In this document: positions 1-5,380 of the stretch, piece after piece
Layout: each line of letters starts with the position of its first letter
Position numbering within the stretch: the first letter of the stretch is position 1
Origin: Acidimicrobiia bacterium
GTDB taxonomy: Bacteria > Actinomycetota > Acidimicrobiia > Acidimicrobiales > SZUA-35
Assembly (NCBI GenBank): GCA_029857855.1
Contig: JAOUGG010000017.1
Span: 1 to 13,001, forward strand
DNA length: 13,001 nt
Direction of reading: 5' to 3'
Program-made: the position numbers and the translations under genes
Notes under the pieces: generated by a model
The model's database searches: none
What the model was told of the DNA's origin: nothing
What the model saw: only the letters and a program-made list of their open reading frames with translations

Positions 1-141
1 CCGACCGACGTGATCGTCGGGCTCCGCGACCTCGGGTTCGGCGGCCGCAACGTCGATGACTCCGGGCGACCGGTCTGGACCGGTCTCGCCGCCCTCGACA
101 TCGACTACATCCGGGTGTGCGACAACGGTGTGATCGACTGA
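1..141 (+). CDS. 3' end of an unidentified protein (partial, 46 residues)
   Basis: An open frame runs from the first base of the window to a TGA at 139-141, so only the C-terminus is present. The visible part is acidic and ends with the segment LDIDYIRVCDNGVID. An 'IDYIRV' strand close to the C-terminus is reminiscent of the last beta strand of concanavalin A-like folds such as GH16 glucanases. That is only a resemblance over a few residues, and it gives no firm family. The gene converges on coaA, with 46 bases between the two stop codons. Codon use matches the other genes here. The start, length and function lie outside the window. Confidence 0.6.
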   Translation, partial: PTDVIVGLRDLGFGGRNVDDSGRPVWTGLAALDIDYIRVCDNGVID

Positions 142-187
142 CCACCCAAACAGCCAACACCCCAACAGCCCAACAGCCAAGCTGGGG
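141..187. repeat. CAACAGCC-type low-complexity tract between convergent genes
   Basis: From 141 to 180 the plus strand has no T and is almost wholly A and C. It contains two exact tandem copies of CAACAGCC (163-170 and 171-178) and a related AACAGCC at 149-155. On the minus strand, downstream of the coaA stop, this reads as a G/T-rich tract with six runs of two to four Gs. A weak inverted repeat (AGCCC at 167-171, GGGCT at 185-189) overlaps its end. There is no clear hairpin followed by a T run, so I do not call a classical terminator. Confidence 0.5.
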
Positions 188-1126
188 CTACAGCCGGCGG
201 AGCTTCACCTCGGTGACCGCATGGTCGGCGCCCTTGATCACGACCAGATCGGCCCGCTCCCGGGTCGGGAGAATGTTCTCCACGAGGTTCTTCTCGTTGA
301 TGCGGATCCAGATATCGGTGGCGATGTCTCTCGCCTCGGAGTCGCTCAGATCGCTGTAGCGGTGGAAGTACGACCGGGGGTCCTTGAACGCCGTCTCCCG
401 CAGGGTGAAGAACCGTTCGACGTACCAGTCGCGGATGTCATCGATCGCCGCGTCGACATAGATCGAAAAGTCGAAGAAGTCGGAAACGAAGATTGGCGTC
501 TCCTTGTCGGCCGGACCCGCCTGGAGCACGGTCAGACCTTCGACGATCAGGATGTCGGGCTGGCGGACCACGACCTCGGCACCGGGAACCACGTCGTAGA
601 TCAGGTGGTTGTAGACCGGGGCCTTGACCTCGGCCTCCCCCGACTTCACCTCGGCCAGGAATCGGAGCAGGCGGCGCCGGTCGTAGCTCTCGGGAAAGCC
701 CTTGCGGTCCATCAGGCCACGATCCTGAAGGATCTGATTCGGGTACAGGAAGCCGTCGGTGGTGACCAGCTCAACCCGGGGATGGTTCGGCCAGCGGGCC
801 AGGATCTGGCGCAGGACCCGGGAGGTCGTCGACTTGCCGACGGCCACCGATCCGGCGATACCGATCACAAACGGGGTCTTGGCCGGCAGGCGACCGAGGA
901 ACGTGTCACTGGCCCGGTACAACTCCTGGGAGGCACCGACGTACAGGTTCAGCAGACGCGACAGGGGCAGGAAGAACCGTGCCACCTCATCCAGGCTGAG
1001 CGCCACATTGAGCCCTCGAAGCTGTTCCAGGTCGGCCTCGGTCAACGACAGCGGCGTGTACGCCCGCAACGCGGCCCACTGATCGGCCGTGAAGGTCATG
1101 TAGGGCGAATGGAGCTCGGTGCTCAT
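188..1126 (-). CDS. coaA: Type I pantothenate kinase CoaA
   Basis: CoaA phosphorylates pantothenate with ATP, the first step of coenzyme A synthesis, in the cytosol. The 312 residues match the usual length of the bacterial type I kinase. Residues 92-100 (GSVAVGKST) form the Walker A loop. The family segment TTDGFLYPN lies at 122-130, followed by GFPESYD near 143-149 and VEGLTVLQ at 195-202, where many homologues read VEGLNVLQ. The aromatic patch DWYVERFF and the R(S)YFHRY segment lie at about 233-257. I chose the ATG at 1124-1126 because it gives the family N-terminus. The frame is open further upstream to 1309, but that stretch overlaps the Nudix gene and looks non-coding. The start is preceded by a duplicated copy of itself (see 1113-1146). 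The Nudix gene ends 41 bases upstream on the same strand, so the two may share a transcript. Confidence 0.95.
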   Translation of the reverse strand: MSTELHSPYMTFTADQWAALRAYTPLSLTEADLEQLRGLNVALSLDEVARFFLPLSRLLNLYVGASQELYRASDTFLGRLPAKTPFVIGIAGSVAVGKSTTSRVLRQILARWPNHPRVELVTTDGFLYPNQILQDRGLMDRKGFPESYDRRRLLRFLAEVKSGEAEVKAPVYNHLIYDVVPGAEVVVRQPDILIVEGLTVLQAGPADKETPIFVSDFFDFSIYVDAAIDDIRDWYVERFFTLRETAFKDPRSYFHRYSDLSDSEARDIATDIWIRINEKNLVENILPTRERADLVVIKGADHAVTEVKLRRL

Positions 1127-1146
1127 GAAATCTCGGTGCTCATGAA
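1113..1146. repeat. 17-bp tandem duplication of the coaA start region
   Basis: Positions 1113-1129 and 1130-1146 are adjacent copies of a 17-bp unit differing at one base (1114 versus 1131). The last 15 bases are identical. Each copy contains, on the minus strand, ATG followed by AGCACCGAG, so the first four codons of coaA occur twice. Because 17 is not a multiple of three, the upstream copy is out of frame with CoaA. Confidence 0.9.
1123..1143 (-). other. Possible six-codon minicistron (MSTEIS) overlapping the coaA start
   Basis: Starting at the upstream duplicated ATG (1141-1143), the minus strand reads M-S-T-E-I-S and then TGA at 1123-1125. That stop overlaps the CoaA ATG at 1124-1126 in an ATGA arrangement typical of translational coupling. 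The only good Shine-Dalgarno sequence (1153-1158) is spaced for this upstream ATG and not for the CoaA start. It may be a real coupling leader or simply an accident of the duplication. No expression evidence can be seen. Confidence 0.35.
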
Positions 1147-1152
1147 TGTTGT

Positions 1153-1158
1153 TCCTCC
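1153..1158 (-). promoter_or_regulatory. Shine-Dalgarno GGAGGA upstream of coaA
   Basis: On the minus strand GGAGGA lies 9 bases before the upstream ATG at 1143 and 26 bases before the CoaA ATG at 1126. Its spacing therefore favours initiation at the duplicated upstream start. Confidence 0.6.
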
Positions 1159-1167
1159 GCAGCGCTG

Positions 1168-1677
1168 CTACGGGCCGACGCGACCGTCGGGCGAGATGTC
1201 GAGCGGCGGACTCGGGAGCCGGCCGTCGAGAAGTGCGGGAAGCATCGTCGGCAGGCTGGGGGGCAGAAACGACTCGGTCGACGACACGACCTCCGGGACC
1301 GGCCACCACCGGGCGCCCTGGAACGCCAGGGCCTCCAGCGCTTCGAGCCCCTGAGGCCGTTCGATCGTTCGTTCCGTCGTACGAGCGATGTGGATGACCT
1401 CATCCTGATCGAAGTGGTAGCCGCCGAAGTCGAACTCGACGTGTTGGGTCCAGATGACAGGACCGACCTCGGCCTCCCGAAGTCCACCCTCCTCCCACAG
1501 CTCACGCATGACCGTGTCCTCCGAGCGCTCGCCAGGGTCGATGCCCCCACCGGGCAACTCCCACCACGAGCCCTTCGACGAATCGGCGGGATCGACGCTG
1601 TTGATCAGAAAGATCTGGTCCAGGTCGTTGAGCAGCACCACGCGGGCCGACTTGCGTTTCAGGGTCCATGGCGCCAT
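1168..1677 (-). CDS. Nudix hydrolase
   Basis: This is a 169-residue protein with a perfect Nudix box, G-x5-E-x7-RE-L-W-EE-G-G-L, at about residues 44-66. The glutamates at 62-63 (REL-W-EE) and the helix it defines bind the divalent metals used to cleave nucleoside diphosphate-linked substrates. Before the box are the usual beta strands ([15 protein letters not shown]) and the WWELPGGG turn. The C-terminus after about residue 145 is proline-rich and probably disordered. The substrate cannot be read from the sequence; candidates include oxidised nucleotides, ADP-ribose and other NDP-X compounds. The ATG at 1675-1677 gives a compact N-terminus, and a TACATT box lies 8 bases upstream, so the message may be leaderless. 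It is upstream of coaA on the same strand, 41 bases apart. Confidence 0.9.
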   Translation of the reverse strand: MAPWTLKRKSARVVLLNDLDQIFLINSVDPADSSKGSWWELPGGGIDPGERSEDTVMRELWEEGGLREAEVGPVIWTQHVEFDFGGYHFDQDEVIHIARTTERTIERPQGLEALEALAFQGARWWPVPEVVSSTESFLPPSLPTMLPALLDGRLPSPPLDISPDGRVGP

Positions 1678-1685
1678 CGTCCGCC

Positions 1686-1691
1686 AATGTA
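1686..1691 (-). promoter_or_regulatory. Candidate -10 box for the Nudix gene
   Basis: TACATT on the minus strand fits the TANNNT actinobacterial -10 pattern and ends 8 bases before the ATG at 1677. Transcription would then begin at or next to the start codon. No convincing -35 hexamer is seen. Confidence 0.4.
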
Positions 1692-1752
1692 GCGAAGTTG
1701 ATCCGGTTGCCCCGAATCATGGACATGGGGGCCGGAACCGGAGCTGCTCGGG

Positions 1753-2265
1753 TCAGACCGTGGCGTTGGTGCCGAGCACGACGATCACGTCGGCGCCATC
1801 GATCGTCACCCCGATGTCGTCGACGCCCAGCTGGACGACATTGGTTTCCGGGATCTCGAGCACGGCGGCCACCTGCCGGGCGTCGAGGACGAAGCCTTCG
1901 GTGTAGTAGACGAAGCTGTCGTCGGCCGGATCACCGATCTTGTTCTCCGGGTTCAACGTCCCGTAGCCGAACGAGCTCAACCGCTCGCTGCCCCGGGCGG
2001 CGAGGCCGTTACGGCCGTCCGACCCGTTTGCCACCCGGACCCCCACCTCGTTGGGCGGGCGGGAGCCGTTGATGAAGACCGAGGCGACGTCGATCTCCTT
2101 CAGCGCCTCCTCAGCTGACTCAGCCTTCTCGGCCTGCCACAGGCCGTCGCCGACGGTGTCACCGAGGTACCCGACCCAGCGCAGCAGGAGTATCCCGCAC
2201 AGCAGCAGCGCTGCGGCCAATGCCGCGGCGTTGACGATGTCATGGCGCTCGATCGATTGGATCAC
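1753..2265 (-). CDS. Membrane-anchored LytR C-terminal-domain protein
   Basis: This is a 170-residue protein with one hydrophobic segment at about residues 11-32 (LAAALLLCGILLLRWVG), followed by a charged linker and a C-terminal domain at about 74-166. The domain has the pattern of the LytR_C family (PF13399): a VRVANGSDGRNGLAAR opening, GYG near 100-102, VYYTEG near 119-124, and DADVIVVLG-like GADVIVVLG near 157-165. This domain often follows the LytR-CpsA-Psr catalytic domain, which attaches polymers to peptidoglycan. Here it stands alone on a membrane anchor and has no catalytic part, so an enzyme function should not be assumed. It is probably extracytoplasmic. The start is GTG at 2263-2265; no better in-frame start exists downstream. 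TrmI ends 114 bases upstream, a gap that may hold its own promoter. Confidence 0.8.
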   Translation of the reverse strand: MIQSIERHDIVNAAALAAALLLCGILLLRWVGYLGDTVGDGLWQAEKAESAEEALKEIDVASVFINGSRPPNEVGVRVANGSDGRNGLAARGSERLSSFGYGTLNPENKIGDPADDSFVYYTEGFVLDARQVAAVLEIPETNVVQLGVDDIGVTIDGADVIVVLGTNATV

Positions 2266-2379
2266 AGTCGTTCAGGCTCTTTCGGGTTTCGGTCGAAGGG
2301 TCGATCTACAAAATACCGCGGTTCAGGGTAGAGCATGCCGCGCCGCTCGTGGTGACAGCCCGATGCCGACCCGATCGAT

Positions 2380-3261
2380 CTAACGGGTGAGTCGGGCCCG
2401 AGTGAGGAATCCCGTGTGGGCCACCATCCGGTGATCAGGGCGAACCGATTGGCCTTCGATGTGCCAGGTCCGGTTGAGCACCTCGGTGGTCGAGACCTCC
2501 CCGAAACCGACCCGAGCCAGCTCATCGGTCACCTTGACGACCTGCGTGATCGACGGGCTGTACGAAACGAACAACCCACCGGGACGCAGCGCGACCGGAA
2601 TGTGGGGAATCACCCGCCACGGTTCCGGGATGTCGAGTACGACCCTGTCGAAGTCGCGATGGTCGATTCCGTCGTAGCTGTCCCGCAGCTCGACCTGATA
2701 CCGGGCCAGGGCGGCCTCGCCCAGGAACGACCCGACGTTCTTGGTGGCACGGGCCGCGAAGTCCTCCCTCAGCTCGTAGCCGACGATGTCGGCTCCGGCC
2801 CGGAGCATCGCCATCGAAAGCGCCCCCGAACCGACACCGGATTCAAAGACCCGCACCCCCGGGCCGATGTCGGCCAGCATCAAGATCGGGCCGATGTCCT
2901 TCGGGTAGATCACCTGGGCGCCGCGGGGCATCGTGAGGATGAAGTCGCTCAACGTGGGGCGGTAAGCGGTGAACCGTTGACCCCGGGTGCTGGCCACCGC
3001 CACCCCCTCGGGCCGACCGATGACGTCGCGATGGGCGAGCGAACCGGCGTGGGTCTGGAACTCCCCTTCGGCGCTGAGCTCGACGACGTAGCGCCGCTTC
3101 TTCTGGTCGATGAGAAGCACCAGCTCACCCGCCTGCATCGGCCGGATAACCCGCTCGTCGGCTGGAACCGACGGATCGGTGGGCGGGTCTTCCTCGGTTG
3201 CATCCAAAGCGGGTTCGGGCGTGAGCGACAACAGGCGTCCTTCGGGCTCGGAGTAGCGCAA
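2380..3261 (-). CDS. trmI: tRNA (adenine-58-N1)-methyltransferase TrmI
   Basis: TrmI transfers a methyl group from S-adenosylmethionine to N1 of A58 in the T-loop of tRNA, acting as a tetramer in the cytosol. The family signature is strong: GEFQTHAGSLAHRDVIG at about 66-82, RPTLSDFILTMPRGAQVIYPKD near 101-122, motif I VFESGVGSGALS at 138-149, YELREDFA at 162-169 with the ribose-binding glutamate E163, LDIPEPW at 209-215, and the C-terminal RPDHRMVAHTGFL. The longest frame begins at a TTG (3259-3261) and carries an acidic, proline-rich N-terminal stretch of about 40 residues. An ATG at 3136-3138 would begin at MQAGELVLLI and match the usual family start; neither has a clear ribosome-binding site. 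TtuA ends 34 bases upstream on the same strand, which places the two T-loop modification enzymes together. Confidence 0.93.
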   Translation of the reverse strand: MRYSEPEGRLLSLTPEPALDATEEDPPTDPSVPADERVIRPMQAGELVLLIDQKKRRYVVELSAEGEFQTHAGSLAHRDVIGRPEGVAVASTRGQRFTAYRPTLSDFILTMPRGAQVIYPKDIGPILMLADIGPGVRVFESGVGSGALSMAMLRAGADIVGYELREDFAARATKNVGSFLGEAALARYQVELRDSYDGIDHRDFDRVVLDIPEPWRVIPHIPVALRPGGLFVSYSPSITQVVKVTDELARVGFGEVSTTEVLNRTWHIEGQSVRPDHRMVAHTGFLTRARLTR

Positions 3262-3295
3262 GGCCGTCGAGGTGACCCCGCCCGGGGCCGTCTCG

Positions 3296-4246
3296 TCAGT
3301 GTTGCCTGACGGTGGCCTCGTTCCTGGTCGTAAAGGCTACCGGCTGGGAGTGACCGGCGGTTCGGGAAACCAACCGGCAGAACGCACACGTCTCGGCGTC
3401 GGTCGGCGAGCCGCAACTCGGGCACGTGCCGAGACTGCCCCGATCCTCAAAGTCGGTGAAACGATCGACCACCCGCTTGAGGTACCCGAAATAGAACTCG
3501 GCCTTGCTGCCCGGCGATCGGTCCTCCAGCAGGTTGAGTGCCTCCTTGAAGCCGAGATGCTTGTTGCCGATCGCCATCGGGCACTCCTCGACCTGGTAGT
3601 CGATCCCCCGCAGCACACAGTAGGCGGCCGTCTCCCGCTCGGTGAGACGTACCAGCGGCTTGGCCTTGCGCGGAAACCCGTCGCGTGCTTCGAGAAGGGG
3701 ACGCTGCCGGCCCAGGTAGTCGACCTGCCAGCGCATCACGTTGCCGTAGAGAACGGCGGCCTCGTCGTCGAGATTGTGACCCGTGACGACGGCATCGTAG
3801 CCACCGTCGACGGCCGCCTTGTCGAACACATGGCGCTTCGACAGCCCGCACGCCGAACACGGGACCCGCCCGGTGGCCTCGGCCGCCGAGGGCACATCGA
3901 ACCCGTAGCTGTCGGCCAGGTCGACGATCGTCAGCTCCAGACCGTGCCGGGAGACGAAGTCGGTCACGAACGAAAGCGACACGTCGGAGTAGTCGTCGAT
4001 TCCGAGGCCGACGTAGAGTCCGTCGGCTGCGTAGCCGAGCTCTCGCAGGATGTCCCACACCGCCAGGCTGTCCTTGCCGCCCGACACGGCGACCAGCAGG
4101 CGCTCGCCGGGTGCGAACATGTCGTAGTCGTCGATGACCCGGTCAACCTGCTGGCGGCAGTAGCGCAGGAAATGGTCGGAGCAGAAGTTGGCGTTGTGAC
4201 GGCGCAGAGCGATGACGGCCGGTTCACGGCAGACCCGACATTTCAT
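3296..4246 (-). CDS. ttuA: tRNA-5-methyluridine(54) 2-sulfurtransferase (TtuA type)
   Basis: TtuA adenylates C2 of T54 with ATP and replaces the oxygen with sulfur delivered by the carrier TtuB, giving 2-thioribothymidine in the T-loop. The 316-residue protein has the full TtuA architecture. An N-terminal zinc site is formed by C3, C6, C22 and H25. The PP-loop SGGKDS lies at 55-60. Residues C130 and C133 (VPCSACGLSKRH) and C222 (VEECPMAIGNK) match the three cysteines known to hold the [4Fe-4S] cluster in Thermus TtuA. A C-terminal zinc site uses C275, C278, C287 and C290. The related enzyme TtcA, which thiolates C32, lacks the zinc ribbons and the paired carrier, so TtuA is the better call. 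The ATG at 4244-4246 follows the TtuB stop by 3 bases, and the coding end of ttuB (GGGGG) serves as a purine-rich binding site. Confidence 0.9.
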   Translation of the reverse strand: MKCRVCREPAVIALRRHNANFCSDHFLRYCRQQVDRVIDDYDMFAPGERLLVAVSGGKDSLAVWDILRELGYAADGLYVGLGIDDYSDVSLSFVTDFVSRHGLELTIVDLADSYGFDVPSAAEATGRVPCSACGLSKRHVFDKAAVDGGYDAVVTGHNLDDEAAVLYGNVMRWQVDYLGRQRPLLEARDGFPRKAKPLVRLTERETAAYCVLRGIDYQVEECPMAIGNKHLGFKEALNLLEDRSPGSKAEFYFGYLKRVVDRFTDFEDRGSLGTCPSCGSPTDAETCAFCRLVSRTAGHSQPVAFTTRNEATVRQH

Positions 4247-4249
4247 CGT

Positions 4250-4456
4250 TTAGCCCCCGCTGATCACGGGCCGGATCTCGATCTCGGCGTCGTCGGCCAG
4301 CATCGAATCGGCCGGGATCAAGGTGCCGGAACCGATCACGAGAACCGATTCGCGGTTCAGATCGAGCTTGCGGAGCAGCTTGGTAACTGACATCGGACCG
4401 GGGATCTCGATCTCGCGTGATGGATTTCGCAGCAGCACCTTCACGGGATCCGACAT
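4250..4456 (-). CDS. ttuB: Ubiquitin-like sulfur carrier (TtuB / ThiS-MoaD fold)
   Basis: This is a 68-residue beta-grasp protein ending VISGG. In this family the C-terminal Gly-Gly is adenylated by an E1-like enzyme, turned into a thiocarboxylate and used as sulfur donor. Immediate linkage to ttuA and the Ile-Ser-Gly-Gly end, as in Thermus TtuB, favour TtuB over ThiS or MoaD; no thiazole or molybdopterin genes are nearby. Key segments are VKVLLRNPSREIEI (5-18), the conserved LDLNRESVLVI (31-41) and DDAEIEIRPVISGG. Three starts are possible: the ATG at 4456, chosen here, whose Shine-Dalgarno touches it; a GTG at 4442-4444 that gives a 64-residue product beginning at the conserved strand; and a GTG at 4481-4483 that overlaps the preceding gene. 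The E1-like activator and the cysteine desulfurase needed to load it are not in this window. Confidence 0.88.
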   Translation of the reverse strand: MSDPVKVLLRNPSREIEIPGPMSVTKLLRKLDLNRESVLVIGSGTLIPADSMLADDAEIEIRPVISGG

Positions 4457-4462
4457 CCTCCT
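4457..4462 (-). promoter_or_regulatory. Shine-Dalgarno AGGAGG that bears on the ttuB start
   Basis: The minus strand reads TAGGAGGATG. The TAG stop of the upstream gene, a perfect AGGAGG and the first ttuB ATG are fused together. There is no spacer before the ATG at 4456, and there are 12 bases before the GTG at 4444. This makes the GTG a plausible true start and implies that ttuB translation is tied to the end of the upstream gene. Confidence 0.6.
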
Positions 4463-4727
4463 ATTCGGCGTCGGCGCCGGCACGCGACCGACGGAGCCGC
4501 CGGCGCCTGCGCTTCTCTTCCTTGATCTGCTCCTTGTGGGTCACCGGCAGGTGCTCGATGATGATCGTCTCCCCCGGCTTGATCGAGGAGACGTCGATCA
4601 CCTCGCGGCGGCCCACCGTCTTGTGCACCATGCGGTACAGCACGGTGGCCACCATTGTGATGAGCCACGAACGGGACGGGCTGCGCGTGTAGGCCCTGAG
4701 GGCCAGCTGGAACAGTCGGAGCCACAT
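4461..4727 (-). CDS. Small basic protein of unknown function, coupled to ttuB
   Basis: This is an 88-residue protein I do not recognise. The N-terminal half is amphipathic and basic (MWLRLFQLALRAYTRSPS, then SWLITMVATVLYRMVHKT at about 20-37) and may lie against or weakly span the membrane. The middle (EVIDVSSIKPGETIIIEHLPVTHKEQ, about 42-67) looks like a small beta-rich unit. The C-terminus is a run of Lys and Arg (KEEKRRRRRLRRSR) that could bind nucleic acid or the membrane surface. The start ATG (4725-4727) shares one base with the stop of the preceding gene (TGATG). Its own TAG overlaps the ttuB Shine-Dalgarno, 4 bases before the ttuB ATG. Such tight packing supports a single operon with ttuB-ttuA. 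Codon use agrees with a real gene. Confidence 0.7.
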   Translation of the reverse strand: MWLRLFQLALRAYTRSPSRSWLITMVATVLYRMVHKTVGRREVIDVSSIKPGETIIIEHLPVTHKEQIKEEKRRRRRLRRSRAGADAE

Positions 4728-4936
4728 CAGAGGCGACGAATCTCCAGGACGGAGCTCTGCTTCTTGCCCGCCTTGCGACCCATGATGTAGATGAGCAGCA
4801 GAAGGATCACACCGATGACACCACCGGCCAGAGCCATCTTCTTCTTGCCGTCCTCGGCCACGACATCCACCTGTCCCTGGATGTCACGAAACTTTGCTTC
4901 GATGTCGGCCGGGGTGATACCAGCGGTCTCGGTCAT
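4727..4936 (-). CDS. Small single-pass membrane protein, unknown function
   Basis: This 69-residue protein has one clear transmembrane segment at about 35-52 (ALAGGVIGVILLLLIYIMG), flanked by KKK on the N side and RKAGKK on the C side. The N-terminal 30 residues (GITPADIEAKFRDIQGQVD) are predicted helical and resemble the short helical heads of small actinobacterial membrane proteins found beside holin-superfamily-III genes. I cannot assign a named domain with certainty. The ATG (4934-4936) overlaps the TGA of the upstream gene in an ATGA junction, and its own TGA shares a base with the next ATG. It therefore belongs to a translationally coupled string of three small genes. Confidence 0.75.
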   Translation of the reverse strand: MTETAGITPADIEAKFRDIQGQVDVVAEDGKKKMALAGGVIGVILLLLIYIMGRKAGKKQSSVLEIRRL

Positions 4937-5250
4937 GAGTAAACCTTCTTCTTCGCCCGACTGAGGGCTCGGTACATGAGTGCAGCCAGCACTCCCAACA
5001 CGATGACGGTGAACAAGTACGGAAGCAACGACGCCCAGGATGATCCGGTGAACCAGTCGAGACCCTGCGTCAGCCGCAGCGTGCCGACGCTGACGAAAAC
5101 CGCACCGAGGAACATGAGCAGCGAACCGGCGAGGCCCCAGCCGAGATAGGTACCCAACCGCTTCAACGGATCGAGGGTCTCCTGCCGGGCATAGCCCACC
5201 ACGAGTTCGCGGATTTCGGAGATCTCATCGAGCGGGTTGGGTGTGGCCAT
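4933..5250 (-). CDS. Putative actinobacterial holin-X / holin superfamily III membrane protein
   Basis: This 105-residue protein has an N-terminal amphipathic region (EIRELVVGYARQETLDPLKRLG, about 13-33) followed by two hydrophobic segments at about 34-60 and 72-93, and a basic tail RAKKKVYS. The 'ELV..YA.QET.DPLK.LG.YL..GLAG' pattern is typical of the PF07332 family. Despite its name, this family is a common chromosomal membrane protein in actinobacteria and not necessarily a phage lysis protein; no phage genes are nearby. The ATG at 5248-5250 has a GGAGAG sequence just upstream. This is the first gene of the minus-strand unit that leads into ttuB-ttuA-trmI. Its role is unknown. Confidence 0.75.
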   Translation of the reverse strand: MATPNPLDEISEIRELVVGYARQETLDPLKRLGTYLGWGLAGSLLMFLGAVFVSVGTLRLTQGLDWFTGSSWASLLPYLFTVIVLGVLAALMYRALSRAKKKVYS

Positions 5251-5282
5251 CGGCTCTCCAGGGGTCGGCTTGGGCGGCGATC

Positions 5283-5322
5283 GTTCCGGCGACGATCGGA
5301 ACCGTCAGTACTGGGAAGTGTA
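5283..5322 (-). promoter_or_regulatory. Candidate promoter region for the 5250-2380 gene string
   Basis: The 130-base gap before the holin-like gene holds TACACT on the minus strand (5317-5322), a possible -10 box about 67 bases before the ATG. Next to it, between the box and the gene, lies an inverted repeat, GTTCCG at 5283-5288 and CGGAAC at 5297-5302 with 8 bases between. I see no clear -35 hexamer. The repeat could be an operator or a transcript stem; this is a suggestion only. Confidence 0.3.
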
Positions 5323-5341
5323 GGTGAATGCAGCACAAACC

Positions 5342-5357
5342 GCGGCCCCTTCGCCGC
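5342..5357 (-). terminator. Possible weak hairpin downstream of the Lon-domain gene
   Basis: On the minus strand GCGGC and GCCGC flank a 6-base loop, starting 24 bases after the stop at 5381 and followed by GGTTTG. The stem is only five pairs and the T run is three bases, so intrinsic termination is uncertain. Confidence 0.25.
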
Positions 5358-5380
5358 CGGACCGACCCGAATCCTGCGGG

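Noticed and set aside
141..187. The CAACAGCC copies as a CRISPR or other spaced repeat array
   Set aside because: The units are 8 bases, directly adjacent and without spacers. No cas-like gene is in the window.
167..189. Hairpin AGCCC...GGGCT as a bidirectional terminator
   Set aside because: The stem is only four to five pairs with a long loop, and there is no T run on either side.
221..1354. A 377-codon open frame on the plus strand opposite coaA
   Set aside because: It is the mirror of coaA's G/C-rich third positions. The translation is rich in Gly, Arg, Val and Asp with no fold-like pattern, while the minus strand encodes a clear CoaA.
2262..2525. An 87-codon minus-strand frame covering the trmI-LytR_C gap
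   Set aside because: Its first half lies out of frame over the 3' end of trmI and its start has no ribosome-binding site. The only part outside trmI is about 39 codons with no family-like pattern.
3272..4390. A 372-codon plus-strand open frame opposite ttuA
   Set aside because: The conserved zinc, PP-loop and Fe-S residues are on the minus strand. The antisense frame has the composition of a shadow.
4933..5250. Reading the holin-like gene as a prophage remnant
   Set aside because: There is no endolysin, structural gene, integrase or attachment repeat. Members of this family are common chromosomal proteins in actinobacteria.
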